From positions 124,001-188,000 of the forward strand of contig NZ_FPKR01000001.1 of NCBI RefSeq assembly GCF_900119825.1: DNA of 64,000 bases, read 5' to 3'. The notes under the pieces were generated by a model that was not told the origin of the DNA, searched no databases, and saw only the letters and a list, made by a program, of their open reading frames with translations. The DNA is from Chitinimonas taiwanensis DSM 18899. GTDB lineage: Bacteria > Pseudomonadota > Gammaproteobacteria > Burkholderiales > Chitinimonadaceae. How positions within the stretch are numbered: position 1 is the stretch's first letter; each line of letters begins with the position of its first letter. Positions 46,501-55,726 of the stretch are shown here, piece by piece. The position numbers and the translations under genes are program-made.

Positions 46501-46529
46501 AATACCCTGACATCGTCGGGGTATTTTTT
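46501..46529 (+). terminator. Rho-independent terminator of metK
   Basis: AATACCCTGAC-ATC-GTCGGGGTATT with one G-T pair, followed by a T-run to 46529. Confidence 0.9.
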
Positions 46530-46568
46530 CGCCCCTTTTTAACGAATCTCGCCGTTTTGAGCCCGCCG

Positions 46569-48230
46569 ATGCTGCGCTTCCTGCCCCGCCTGGGGCCTGC
46601 TGTGACTTCCCTGATCCTGGCCCTGTATATCGGCGGGGTGCTCAATCTATCGGTCTTCGGTCAACGGCTGAGCAAGGGCGGCAATGGCCTGAGCACGGCG
46701 CTGGAAGCGCTGGCCATGGTGCTGCTGTGCTATGCGCTACTGGCCCTGCTGGCACTGGGCGGGCGCTGGGTATACCGGCCGCTGGCCAGCGCGCTGCTGC
46801 TGTTTTCGGCTGCCGCCAGCTATTACATGACCTTTTTCAAGGTGGTGGTCGGCTACGGGGTGGTGATCTCGGTGCTGACCCTGGACGTCGATCTGTCCAA
46901 GGAGTCGCTCGGCTTCAAGTTCTTTATCTGGCTATCGATCGCCGCCCTGCCCGCGCTATGGCTGATCTGGCGCAGCCCGTTCACGCCCGAGGCCGGCCGC
47001 CGCTTCGGCTGGCGCTGGCGCCTGCTGGCTGGCGCGCTGCTGGCCGGCGTGCTGTGTGCGCTGAGCCTGCAAGCCATCACCCAGATCAAGAAACGCCAAG
47101 CGCTGGCCGGCAATGAGTACACGGCCAGCGTGGGCGGCATCGTCGCGCACAGCTATCTGCCCACCAACTGGTTGTCGGGCCTTGGCCTGCATCTTTACCA
47201 GCTGCAGAGCGATGCACGTGCCAAGCGCCAGGACCTGTTCAACCCGGCCAAGGCCTTCCACTACCAGGCTGCCGCGCCGATGGATGACACCTATGTGGTG
47301 TTCGTGATCGGCGAAACCACCCGCTCCGACCATATGAGCTTGCTCGGCTACGAACGCGATACCAATCCGCTGCTGGCACAGGAGCCGAATCTGGTCGCCT
47401 TCAACGGCCATGCCTGCGACACCGCCACCAAGCTCTCGCTTCGCTGCATGTTCGTACGCGAGGGGGGGGCGGAGAACAATACCCAGCGCACGGTGAAGGA
47501 AAACAATGTCTTTGCCGTGCTCAAAGACCTCGGTTTCAGCTCCGAGCTGTATTCGATGCAGAGTGAGGTCTGGTTCTACAACAGCCTGCATGCCAATCGC
47601 TATGAAATCCGCGAGGTGCTGGCCTCGGCCTATGCCGATAGCGGCAAGCCCATCGACGATATGCTGCTGGTCGAGGAGATGGACAAATCGCTGCAGCGCC
47701 ATCCGAAGGGCAAGCATCTGATCGTCCTGCACACCAAGGGCTCGCACTATCTGTACAGCCAACGCTATCCGCAGGGCTTCGCGCACTTCTTCCCCGAATG
47801 CCTGGGCATTGATGCCGCCTGCAGCGAGGCGCAGCTGTTCAATTCCTTCGATAACAGCGTGCGCTATGTCGACTATGTGCTCAAGCAGGCCATAGACCGC
47901 CTGCGCGACAAGCAGGCCATTCTGTTCTACACCTCGGACCATGGCGAATCGATCGGCGAGAACGCCCACTTCCACGCCACCCCGCGTGAGGTCGCCCCGC
48001 CCGAGCAGTTCCGTGTGCCGATGCTGGTCTGGGCCTCCGACCGCTTTCTGGCCGCACCCGCACGCCGCGCCGGTTTCGAAAAGCTCAAGCTGCTGGCCAA
48101 TAAGGGCAAGGTTGGTCGCCATGAGGAGCTGTTCGACAGCGTGCTCGGCTGTCTCGGTTATAGCTCGCCCAATGGCGGCATTGCGGCACGCAATAACTGG
48201 TGCGACTACACGGCAGCCGCCCAGCCTTGA
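46569..48230 (+). CDS. eptB: EptB-type phosphoethanolamine transferase
   Basis: Inner-membrane enzyme that adds phosphoethanolamine to the outer Kdo residue of LPS in E. coli. The 553-residue product has about five N-terminal membrane helices (to about 175) and a periplasmic sulfatase-fold domain with the nucleophile Thr in GETTRSDHMSLLGY and metal ligands in YTSDHGESIGE. Many blocks match EptB rather than EptA: CDTATKLSLRCMFVREGG, KENNVFAVLKDLGFSS, LHTKGSHYLY and the terminal LGYSSPNGGI. The ATG at 46569 is preferred to a TTG four codons earlier. Lies just after metK, near the lipid A acyltransferases. Confidence 0.9.
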   Translation: MLRFLPRLGPAVTSLILALYIGGVLNLSVFGQRLSKGGNGLSTALEALAMVLLCYALLALLALGGRWVYRPLASALLLFSAAASYYMTFFKVVVGYGVVISVLTLDVDLSKESLGFKFFIWLSIAALPALWLIWRSPFTPEAGRRFGWRWRLLAGALLAGVLCALSLQAITQIKKRQALAGNEYTASVGGIVAHSYLPTNWLSGLGLHLYQLQSDARAKRQDLFNPAKAFHYQAAAPMDDTYVVFVIGETTRSDHMSLLGYERDTNPLLAQEPNLVAFNGHACDTATKLSLRCMFVREGGAENNTQRTVKENNVFAVLKDLGFSSELYSMQSEVWFYNSLHANRYEIREVLASAYADSGKPIDDMLLVEEMDKSLQRHPKGKHLIVLHTKGSHYLYSQRYPQGFAHFFPECLGIDAACSEAQLFNSFDNSVRYVDYVLKQAIDRLRDKQAILFYTSDHGESIGENAHFHATPREVAPPEQFRVPMLVWASDRFLAAPARRAGFEKLKLLANKGKVGRHEELFDSVLGCLGYSSPNGGIAARNNWCDYTAAAQP

Positions 48231-48259
48231 GCTGAGTTCAGGCCGCTATCGTATCCACG

Positions 48260-48286
48260 GGGCAAGCCAACAGGCTTGCCCTTTTT
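48260..48286 (+). terminator. Rho-independent terminator of eptB
   Basis: GGGCAAGCC-AACA-GGCTTGCCC followed by TTTTT, 29 bases after the stop. Confidence 0.92.
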
Positions 48287-48423
48287 CTTGCCCGGCTGGC
48301 GAAGGCGAGGACGATATGCCATACCACAAGTCCTTGTTTCACAACCGGTCAGCCCCCGGCCCGGGCTGGAAGGCGGCACAGTCCGCCGGATCAAGAACGG
48401 CCCCGCGAGGGCCAGGAGGTTGT

Positions 48424-49002
48424 ATGAAATCATCTGCGCTACTTCTCGCCATCCTGCTCGGCAGCCTTTCCCTGCCCAGCCTCGCCAGCGACACACCGGC
48501 CGAGGCCAGCATCAGCGGCAAGAGCCGCGTGAGCACGGTGGGAAAAATCGAGGCTGTGGTATCGGATATCGATCAAGAGGCGCGCCTAGTGCGCCTCATA
48601 GGCAGCAGCGGCAACGCCACCACCCTGTTTGTTGGGCCCGAGGTGCGTAATTTCGCCAACGTTAAAGTGGGTGACCATCTGACGGTACGCTATCGCGAGA
48701 CCGTGGAACTGGAACTGCTCAAGGAAAAGCTCAATGTGCGCATGCGCCTGGAAAGCGCGGAGGGCGCGCGTGCCGCCCCCGGTAGCAAACCCGGTGGCTG
48801 GGTACGTCACAAGCTGGTACTGATGGCCGACGTGGCGTCCGTCGACATGGCCAGTGGTCAGATCACGCTGAAGGGACCGGAGCGCACCACAACCTATGAG
48901 GTGGAAGACAAGCCCCTGCTTGGGCTGGTGAAACCGGGCGACCAGGTCAAGGCCACCATCAGCGAGTCGACTGCGCTCTCTATGGAACCCGCGTCGCAGT
49001 AG
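48424..49002 (+). CDS. Periplasmic protein of unknown function
   Basis: 192 residues with a clear signal peptide (MKSSALLLAILLGSLSLPSLAS) and a strong AGGAGGT ribosome site seven bases before the ATG. The mature part is rich in beta-strand pattern, with two similar halves: VGKIEAVVSDIDQEARLVRL with VGDHLTVRYRE, and MADVASVDMASGQITL with PGDQVKATISE. This suggests a duplicated small beta-barrel (OB-like) module. No family is recognised with certainty. A long frame from 47941 is an extension overlapping eptB and is rejected. Confidence 0.8.
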   Translation: MKSSALLLAILLGSLSLPSLASDTPAEASISGKSRVSTVGKIEAVVSDIDQEARLVRLIGSSGNATTLFVGPEVRNFANVKVGDHLTVRYRETVELELLKEKLNVRMRLESAEGARAAPGSKPGGWVRHKLVLMADVASVDMASGQITLKGPERTTTYEVEDKPLLGLVKPGDQVKATISESTALSMEPASQ

Positions 49003-49017
49003 GGTTGACCCCGCGAG

Positions 49018-49054
49018 GCGACGGGCGTCGGTGGCTCTTGCCGACGCCCGTCGC
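49018..49054 (+). terminator. 14-base perfect hairpin before the ahcY promoter
   Basis: GCGACGGGCGTCGG-N9-CCGACGCCCGTCGC, starting 15 bases after the previous stop and ending next to the TATAAT box. There is no T-run. It may end the preceding transcript, or be an operator since it abuts the -10 element. Confidence 0.55.
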
Positions 49055-49060
49055 TATAAT
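49055..49060 (+). promoter_or_regulatory. -10 element of ahcY
   Basis: Consensus TATAAT located about 11 bases before the first base of the SAH riboswitch, so transcription would start at the riboswitch itself. The -35 region is poor and falls in the hairpin loop. Confidence 0.7.
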
Positions 49061-49070
49061 CGCCCCCCTA

Positions 49071-49146
49071 ACCGAGGAGCGCTGCGACAGGGTTCCCTGC
49101 CAGGCTCGGTTTTCGCGCACTGCGCGGCAAGAACGGCGCTCACCTG
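49071..49146 (+). ncRNA. SAH (S-adenosylhomocysteine) riboswitch upstream of ahcY
   Basis: The conserved SAH-riboswitch blocks appear in order: CCGAGGAGCGCTGCGAC, then GCCAGGCTCGG closing the first helix, then AACGGCGCTCACC pairing back with GAGCGC as the pseudoknot/P4 side. The position right before ahcY is the known association. SAH binding is expected to switch ahcY on, clearing a toxic product of methylation. Confidence 0.93.
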
Positions 49147-49224
49147 TCCAACCCATGCCGGGCATGGGGTGACGGTGAGCGAGCACGCCCGCACCACCTC
49201 CCCTCCCGGCCACACGTTCAAAGG

Positions 49225-50634
49225 ATGAACACCGTGGCTGAAATCAAAGACTATGTGATTGCCGATCTCTCCCTGGCCGATTGGGGCCGCAAGGAGATCA
49301 AGATTGCCGAGACCGAAATGCCCGGTCTGATGGCGATCCGTGAAGAGTTTGCCGCTGTGCAGCCGCTCAAGGGCGCGCGCATCACCGGCTCGCTGCACAT
49401 GACCATCCAGACCGCCGTGCTGATCGAGACGCTGCAGGCGCTCGGTGCCCAGGTGCGCTGGGCCTCGTGCAATATCTTCTCGACCCAGGACCACGCCGCC
49501 GCCGCGATTGCCGCTGCAGGCACCCCGGTGTTCGCCGTGAAGGGCGAATCGCTAGCCGATTACTGGGAATACACGCACCGCATCTTCGAGTGGACCGATG
49601 GCGGCTACAGCAACATGATCCTCGACGATGGTGGCGATGCCACCGTGCTGCTGCACCTCGGTGCGCGCGCCGAGACCGATCTGAGCGTGCTCAGCAATCC
49701 GGGCAGCGAGGAAGAGACCATTCTGTTCGCCTCGATCAAGGCCAAGCTGGCGACGGACAAGACCTGGTACTCGACCCGTCTGGCCCATATCCAGGGCGTG
49801 ACCGAGGAAACCACTACCGGCGTGCATCGCCTCTACCAGATGCACCAGCGCGGCGAACTGAAGTTCCCGGCCATCAATGTCAACGACTCGGTCACCAAGT
49901 CCAAGTTCGACAATCTGTATGGCTGCCGCGAATCGCTGGTGGATGGCATCAAGCGCGCTACCGATGTGATGATTGCCGGCAAGGTAGCCGTGGTGTGTGG
50001 CTATGGCGATGTGGGCAAGGGCTCGGCCCAAGCGCTGCGCGCGCTGTCGGCCCAGGTCTGGGTTACCGAAGTCGACCCGATCTGCGCGCTACAGGCCGCC
50101 ATGGAAGGCTACCGCGTGGTAACGATGGATTACGCTGCGGACAAGGCCGATATCTTCGTTACTGCCACCGGCAACTACAAGGTGATCACGCACGCCCACA
50201 TGGCCAAGATGAAGGACCAGGCCATCGTCTGCAATATCGGTCACTTCGACAACGAGATCGAAGTCGCCGCGCTCGAGCAGTACCAGTGGGAAGAGATCAA
50301 GCCGCAGGTCGATCATGTGATCTTCCCGGACGGTAAGCGCATCATCCTGCTGGCCAAGGGCCGCCTGGTGAACCTCGGCTGCGCCACTGGCCACCCGAGC
50401 TATGTGATGTCGTCGTCGTTCGCCAACCAGACCATCGCCCAGATCGAGCTGTTCACCCGCACGGCCGACTACCCGGTCGGCGTGTACACGCTGCCCAAGC
50501 ATCTGGACGAGAAGGTGGCGCGCCTGCAGCTGAAGAAGCTGAATGTGCAGCTGACCGAGCTGACCGATGCACAGGCCGCCTATATCGGCGTGAAGAAGGA
50601 AGGCCCATACAAGGCCGACCACTACCGCTACTAA
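49225..50634 (+). CDS. ahcY: Adenosylhomocysteinase AhcY
   Basis: Reversibly splits S-adenosylhomocysteine to adenosine and homocysteine in the cytosol using bound NAD. It has 469 residues, the proteobacterial length. Seen are [37 protein letters not shown], the NAD-binding [13 protein letters not shown] and the terminal KADHYRY. The ATG at 49225 sits inside the AAGGATGA ribosome-binding string, so translation may instead start at GTG 49234, nine bases later, with AAGGA well placed. It is controlled by the SAH riboswitch. Confidence 0.98.
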   Translation: MNTVAEIKDYVIADLSLADWGRKEIKIAETEMPGLMAIREEFAAVQPLKGARITGSLHMTIQTAVLIETLQALGAQVRWASCNIFSTQDHAAAAIAAAGTPVFAVKGESLADYWEYTHRIFEWTDGGYSNMILDDGGDATVLLHLGARAETDLSVLSNPGSEEETILFASIKAKLATDKTWYSTRLAHIQGVTEETTTGVHRLYQMHQRGELKFPAINVNDSVTKSKFDNLYGCRESLVDGIKRATDVMIAGKVAVVCGYGDVGKGSAQALRALSAQVWVTEVDPICALQAAMEGYRVVTMDYAADKADIFVTATGNYKVITHAHMAKMKDQAIVCNIGHFDNEIEVAALEQYQWEEIKPQVDHVIFPDGKRIILLAKGRLVNLGCATGHPSYVMSSSFANQTIAQIELFTRTADYPVGVYTLPKHLDEKVARLQLKKLNVQLTELTDAQAAYIGVKKEGPYKADHYRY

Positions 50635-50660
50635 GCCGCAGCCGGCTTTCCGCCGCCCTG

Positions 50661-50687
50661 ACAACGCCCCGCCCTGCGGGGCGTTGT
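50661..50687 (+). terminator. Hairpin terminator of ahcY
   Basis: ACAACGCCCCGC-CCT-GCGGGGCGTTGT is a perfect 12-base stem, 26 bases after the stop, with a weak GCGTTTC tail. Confidence 0.8.
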
Positions 50688-50804
50688 GCGTTTCAGGCCC
50701 AGCCCGCGTCAACGGTGCGAAATCGCACTATCGTGCTGTAAAAAATTCACGCTAGCATGCCTGCCTTGGCGCGCAGCGCACCTGTCCCTTCCTGAAAGCC
50801 CACT

Positions 50805-53800
50805 GTGAACGAGCGCATTGCCGAACTGGAACACGCGATTAGCACGCTGGAAGCCCACCGCACCGTGCTGGGCGATGCCGCGACCGAGACCGCGCTGGCG
50901 CCGCTGCGCGAGCAGCTGGCCGCCCTGCGCCCGAGTCAGGATGCGCAGCGCCTGTGCCAGCTCAGCATCCTGTTCCTCGATGTGGCGGGTTCCACCGCGC
51001 TGAGCCAGCGGCTGGATCCGGAAGATATCAATAACGTGCTGGATGGCGCACTCGCGCGCTTCAGCGCCATCGTGGCCCGTCATGGTGGCCGTGTGCTCCA
51101 GTATGCGGGCGACAGCATGCTGGCCGTGTTCGGCCTGGGCGAAGCGCGCGAGCAGGCGCCACAGTTCGCGGTGCAGGCCGGCCTGGCGTTGCTGGCCGAG
51201 GGGCGCGCGATCAGCGCCGAAGTGGCCGAGCAATATGGCTTGAGCGACTTCGCGGTGCGGGTGGGCGTGCATAGCGGCGAAGTGCTTCTGGGCGGCGGCG
51301 TGGATGGCGAGAACAGCCTGCGCGGCACCAGCGTGAATATCGCCGCGCGCATGGAACAGACCGCGCCACTGGGTGGCCTGCGCATCAGCCGCGATACCTG
51401 GCGCCTGGTGCGCGGCCTGTTCGATATGCATGAACAGGCACCGATCAGCATCAAGGGCTGCGCCGAACCGATGATCAGCTATCTGGTGCAGGCCGCGCGC
51501 GATGGCAGCCAGGCGCGCCGCGGCGTGGAAGGCCTGCAGACCCCGCTGGTAGGCCGCGCCGAGGAGCTGGCCCAGCTGCAGGCGGCCATCCTCGCCCTGC
51601 TGGGCGGCCAGCAGACCGATATGCAGCGCCTGTTGGTGATCGGTGATGCCGGCCTGGGCAAAAGCCGCCTGCTGGCCGAGCTACGACGCTGGCTGGCCGA
51701 GCAGGCGCCGGCCGGCCTGCTCGTGCAGGCCGAGGCCAGCGAGAGCCGTCGCCAGCAACCCTATGCGCTGCTCGCTCAGCTGCTGCAACAACAGTTTGGC
51801 CTGGGCGCGGATACCCGCGGCCCGCAGGCGCAAGCTGCCTGGCTGGCCGCCATCGCCCCGCAGCTGGACAACGAGGCCGCCGCCGCGGTGCTCGGCCAGT
51901 TGCTCGGCTACGACTTCCGCCAGCACCCGGCGCTGGGTTTCGGCGAGGACCCACGCCAGCTGCGCGCCGCTGCCTTCCACTACGCCAGCCAGCTGCTGCG
52001 CCGTGCCGCCGCACCCCGGCTGTGGCTACTCGACGACGCCCACTGGCTGGATGCCGGCAGCCAGGACTTTCTCAATCATCTGCACGATCAGCATGCCGAT
52101 CTGCCCATGCTGATCGTGGCCCTGGCCCGCCCCAGCCTGTTCGAACAGCGTGCCGACTGGGCGGCGCCGGCCGAGCGCCATCGTGTGCTGGCACTCAGCC
52201 AGCTCGACAATCTGGCCAGCGACATCCTGGCCGGCGCGCTGCTGGCCCGGCTGGGCAGCATTCCGCCCGACCTGCGCCAGCTGGTGTGCGAAGGGGCGGA
52301 CGGCAACCCCTTCTTCATGGAAGAGCGGGTCAATATGCTGATCGACCAGGGCGCGCTGCTGTGCGAACCCAGCGGCTGGCACTGGCTGCCCGAGCGCATG
52401 CAGGGCAAGGCCCTGCCAGCCACCCTGCGCGGGGTGCTGGAAGCGCGTCTGGCCACGCTGCCCGAGGCGGTCCATCACGTGCTGCAGCTCGCCTCGGTAG
52501 TGGGCATGGTGTTCTGGGATGCGGCGCTGCAGGAACTGGATGCCCAGGCCAGCAGTGCGCTGCCCGACCTGCTGGCGCGCGAGCTGATCGTGGCACGCCC
52601 GGACAGCCGCCTGAGCGGCCAGCGTGAATACGCGTTCCGTCACCACACGCTGTACCAGACCTGTTACGAGGGCACGCTCAAGCGCGTGCGCAAGCCCGCC
52701 CATGCGCAACTGGCGCGCTGGCTGAGTGCGCAGCGCGGCGAGGAGCATCTGGACCTGATCGCCGAACACTATGAGCAGGGTGGCGAGCCGCAGGCCGCTC
52801 TTCAGTACTGGCAGAGCGCGGCCGAATCGGCGCGCCAGCGCTATGCGAACAGCTCGGCCATGCGCTTTATCGCGCGGGCCATCCAGCTGGCGCCCAAGGA
52901 CGATCTGCAGCTCGGTCTGGCCCTGCATTATTTGCAGCTGCGCATCGCCGAATTCCGCACCGGCAGCGGCGATCGTGAAACCGCGCTCAAACAGCTCGAG
53001 GAGCTGGCGGCCAGCAGCCAGGACAGGCTGTGGCTATCGCGCGCGGCCGATCAGCGCGCGAACTACCTGCTCGACAAGGGCGACGCGGCCGCCGCCCTGC
53101 AGCAGGGCGAGGCGGCCCTGGCCCTGGCGCCGCCCGAGCACAGCGAATGCATGGCGCGCGCCTATCAGGTCATCCTGCCCGCTCTGGGCCGGCTCGGTCA
53201 GCAGGAAAGGCTGTTCGAGCTGATCGGCCCCGCGCTCGAGCTAGCACGCAAATCCCAGAACCGCATGGTGGAAGCCGCCATCCTCAATCAGATCGGCATG
53301 TCCTTCAACGAGCACGGCCGCTTCAGCGAGGGCATCGCCAAGCTGTCCGAGGCGCTGCAGCTGCATCAGGCCAGCGGCCACAAGAGCAATGAGGCCGGCA
53401 CCCTGGCCAATATCGCCTACGCGGAGCTGTGTCTGGGGCGCTTTGACGCGGCGCGGCAGAAGTTCGCGCATGCGCTGACCGCCTTCAAGGCCATCGGCCA
53501 GCTGCAGAACATCGGCATCATCCATATCAATCTGGCCATGATCTGCCTGATGCTGAATGACCGGGACGCGGCGCTCATGCATGCGGACAGCGCGCTGCAG
53601 TTCGCGCGCGAAAGCAGCGATCAGTGGTCGGAAGCCTCGGCCTTGCGCGTGGCCGGACAGGCGCAGATCGCGCTCGGTCAGGTCGAACTCGGTTACCAGC
53701 TGCTGCGCGAATCCTGGCAGTTGTTCGATACCTTGCAGATGCCTCATCTGGCCATGGAGGCGATTGCCTCGCTGGCGGAGGCGAAATTCGCGGCCGGCGA

Positions 53801-54089
53801 CTATGAAGACGCGCATGCACTGGGCGTACAGATCGCCGAGCGACTGGAGCGGCATCTCGATCTATTCGGCTGCGACGAGCCCTTGCGTGTGCTGATGACG
53901 GCCTACAAGGTGCTGGCCGTGCGTGATCCGGCCCGCGCCCAGCCCTTCTTCCACAAGGCCTCGGAAGAGCTGCATAGCCGGGAGAGCAAGCTGGCCGAGC
54001 CGGACGCACGCCAAGTATTCCTGAACAGTATTCCCACCCACCGGGACATCGTGGCGGAACGCGCCAGGCGCGCATTGCAGCAGGCTTAG
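50805..54089 (+). CDS. Class III nucleotide cyclase with AAA ATPase and TPR domains
   Basis: A cytoplasmic 1094-residue multidomain signalling protein with a GTG start. A short coiled coil (1-45) precedes the cyclase domain (about 50-230), with metal Asp in LFLDVAGST and in QYAGDSM and transition-state residues in VNIAARME. The purine-selecting Lys is Gln99 and the Asp position is Ser171. The AAA/STAND ATPase (about 250-630) has Walker A GDAGLGKS and Walker B LWLLDDAHWLD. Then come TPR-like helical repeats (about 640-1060). The order resembles mycobacterial Rv0386-type cyclases, without their LuxR tail. The cyclase should be active, but ATP/GTP preference is uncertain. Confidence 0.88.
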   Translation: MNERIAELEHAISTLEAHRTVLGDAATETALAPLREQLAALRPSQDAQRLCQLSILFLDVAGSTALSQRLDPEDINNVLDGALARFSAIVARHGGRVLQYAGDSMLAVFGLGEAREQAPQFAVQAGLALLAEGRAISAEVAEQYGLSDFAVRVGVHSGEVLLGGGVDGENSLRGTSVNIAARMEQTAPLGGLRISRDTWRLVRGLFDMHEQAPISIKGCAEPMISYLVQAARDGSQARRGVEGLQTPLVGRAEELAQLQAAILALLGGQQTDMQRLLVIGDAGLGKSRLLAELRRWLAEQAPAGLLVQAEASESRRQQPYALLAQLLQQQFGLGADTRGPQAQAAWLAAIAPQLDNEAAAAVLGQLLGYDFRQHPALGFGEDPRQLRAAAFHYASQLLRRAAAPRLWLLDDAHWLDAGSQDFLNHLHDQHADLPMLIVALARPSLFEQRADWAAPAERHRVLALSQLDNLASDILAGALLARLGSIPPDLRQLVCEGADGNPFFMEERVNMLIDQGALLCEPSGWHWLPERMQGKALPATLRGVLEARLATLPEAVHHVLQLASVVGMVFWDAALQELDAQASSALPDLLARELIVARPDSRLSGQREYAFRHHTLYQTCYEGTLKRVRKPAHAQLARWLSAQRGEEHLDLIAEHYEQGGEPQAALQYWQSAAESARQRYANSSAMRFIARAIQLAPKDDLQLGLALHYLQLRIAEFRTGSGDRETALKQLEELAASSQDRLWLSRAADQRANYLLDKGDAAAALQQGEAALALAPPEHSECMARAYQVILPALGRLGQQERLFELIGPALELARKSQNRMVEAAILNQIGMSFNEHGRFSEGIAKLSEALQLHQASGHKSNEAGTLANIAYAELCLGRFDAARQKFAHALTAFKAIGQLQNIGIIHINLAMICLMLNDRDAALMHADSALQFARESSDQWSEASALRVAGQAQIALGQVELGYQLLRESWQLFDTLQMPHLAMEAIASLAEAKFAAGDYEDAHALGVQIAERLERHLDLFGCDEPLRVLMTAYKVLAVRDPARAQPFFHKASEELHSRESKLAEPDARQVFLNSIPTHRDIVAERARRALQQA

Positions 54090-54231
54090 ACAGGGGCTTG
54101 GGGTGGGCGTAGGCGCGCAAGCATGAACTAGCTCGCACCAGGTAAACGCGGTTGCGCGCGGCTGGCATCCCGCGCAGCCAGGGCTGCGTAAGCGCCTGGC
54201 GGCGCAGCAGCCCTGGGTAGCGATTTAGGGC

Positions 54232-54714
54232 TTAGGTATTGCGGATCTGCGGGTCGATGATGCCCAGCGCGCCATCGGTGCTGCGCTGGATAACCAGATC
54301 GAAGTCGAAATTGTCATTGGCCGGATCGGCATCCAGCGTGGTGATGATGCGCAGACGGGTCTGCTTGCCATTCACATTGATCTTCGGTGTGGTGACCTTC
54401 TCGGTCGGAAAGGCTTTCACCCCGACCACATCGCCGCCCGTACCCTGGTAGGCGAGACCCACAGCATGGTAGAGCACCACGGTTTCGCCGCTGGTATCGG
54501 GCGCGCCAGAAAATTCCAGATTGGCTTCCTCGCTCACCGAGATGGTTTGACTAGCCGCATCATAGGTCACGCCTTGCGCACCCTGGGTCATGGTCATGGT
54601 GGCCTGGGTGTACTGCACCGCACCGCCCTGATTGATCGGCTTGAAGTCGCTCGGATTGACAATCGTGAACAGGAATTTCGCGGTGGGGGTGGCGCTTTGC
54701 TCGGTCGTCATCAT
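54232..54714 (-). CDS. Hypothetical protein, 160 residues
   Basis: Starts at MMTTEQSATP, with AAGGAAG five bases upstream of the ATG. It has no signal peptide or membrane segment. The body alternates hydrophobic and polar residues (KFLFTIVNPSDF, TMTMTQGAQGVTYDAASQTISV, split here as TMTMTQGAQG and DAASQTISV; later TRLRIITTLDADPANDNFDF), suggesting an all-beta soluble fold. I do not recognise the family. It stands alone between the cyclase gene and the Crp/Fnr-type gene, all with separate intergenic regions. Confidence 0.7.
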   Translation of the reverse strand: MMTTEQSATPTAKFLFTIVNPSDFKPINQGGAVQYTQATMTMTQGAQGVTYDAASQTISVSEEANLEFSGAPDTSGETVVLYHAVGLAYQGTGGDVVGVKAFPTEKVTTPKINVNGKQTRLRIITTLDADPANDNFDFDLVIQRSTDGALGIIDPQIRNT

Positions 54715-54843
54715 GCTTCCTTCGCTGTGGTTAAGGGGTAAATGGTCCGGCTTCGGGCCACGTGGCGCGCAGCCTAGCCGGCCGCCGTCCTGGCGGCTGC
54801 CCAGCATGCCACAGCTGGCCTGTGCAATTTTTACGGTGGTGTA

Positions 54844-55587
54844 TCAGCTATTGAGCGGCGGACGCACTGCCTTACGCCTCTCCTGCTTGGCATCGGCAGC
54901 TTCGCCAGCCTGTGGTCGGCTGTCGGCCAGCGGCTTGAGCACCACCATATGGCGGCCCTCGCTGGCTAGATAGCCGGCATTGTGCAGATAGGTGAGCACG
55001 CGGTTCACCATCTCACGAGAGGCGCCGACCCGGTCGGCCATATCCTGCTGGGTGAGCTTCTCGCGGATCAGCAGACGGCCATCCACCTCGCGCGCCAGCT
55101 CTTCCAGCACGCGCACCACCCGGCTGTGTACATCGTCCAGCGCCAGGCTCTTGATATTCACCGTACTGCGCCGCACCAAGCCGATCAGCTTGTGAATCAG
55201 GTGCATGGCAAAATCCGGATAGTCGGCCAGGAAGTCGCGCAGCTTGGCGCCGGTGACCACGATGCAGCTGACCGGCTCCAAGGTCATTACCGAAGCCGAA
55301 CGTGGCTGGCCGTCCAGCGACATTTCGCCGAAATACTCGCCCGGCCCGAGCGTGTTGTAGATGACTTCGCGGCCGCTATCGCCCGAACCGAACACTTTGA
55401 CCCGCCCGACCAGCAGGATATAGATGGCGTCGGTATGGTCGGCCTCATTGATCAGCAGGGTATTGGCCGGATAGGAACGCATGCCGCCGTGGGCGGACAT
55501 GGCCTTGAGCAGGGCGTCGTCCAGCACGCCAGGGGGCGAAAGCGGATTGGGCATGGCGATGGGCTCGCTGAAAGGAATGGTCAACAT
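54844..55587 (-). CDS. Crp/Fnr-family transcriptional regulator
   Basis: A 247-residue regulator with an N-terminal cyclic-nucleotide-binding fold (about 15-130; GRVKVFGSGDSGREVIYNTL in parts, GEYFGEMSLDGQPRSASV). The phosphate-binding cassette FGEMSL-x3-PRSASV fits a cAMP-type pocket. A dimer helix and C-terminal winged helix follow (LTQQDMADRVGASREMVNRV). No Fnr-type N-terminal cysteines. Start uncertain: 55587, or 55554 with MPNPLSPPG; the frame to 55650 is less likely. A nearby cyclase gene makes a cAMP-responsive role plausible but unproven. Confidence 0.88.
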   Translation of the reverse strand: MLTIPFSEPIAMPNPLSPPGVLDDALLKAMSAHGGMRSYPANTLLINEADHTDAIYILLVGRVKVFGSGDSGREVIYNTLGPGEYFGEMSLDGQPRSASVMTLEPVSCIVVTGAKLRDFLADYPDFAMHLIHKLIGLVRRSTVNIKSLALDDVHSRVVRVLEELAREVDGRLLIREKLTQQDMADRVGASREMVNRVLTYLHNAGYLASEGRHMVVLKPLADSRPQAGEAADAKQERRKAVRPPLNS

Positions 55588-55726
55588 GGGGCGAAGATTA
55601 AGGCATGGGCGGTATTGCTGGCGAGCGCAGGGGAGCGCATATAAGTACATGCATACAATTCATTAGCCAAGCAAAGTACTAGTGATAGCATTCATTCGGT
55701 CATTCGTCCTGTTTATCGAGCCCGCC

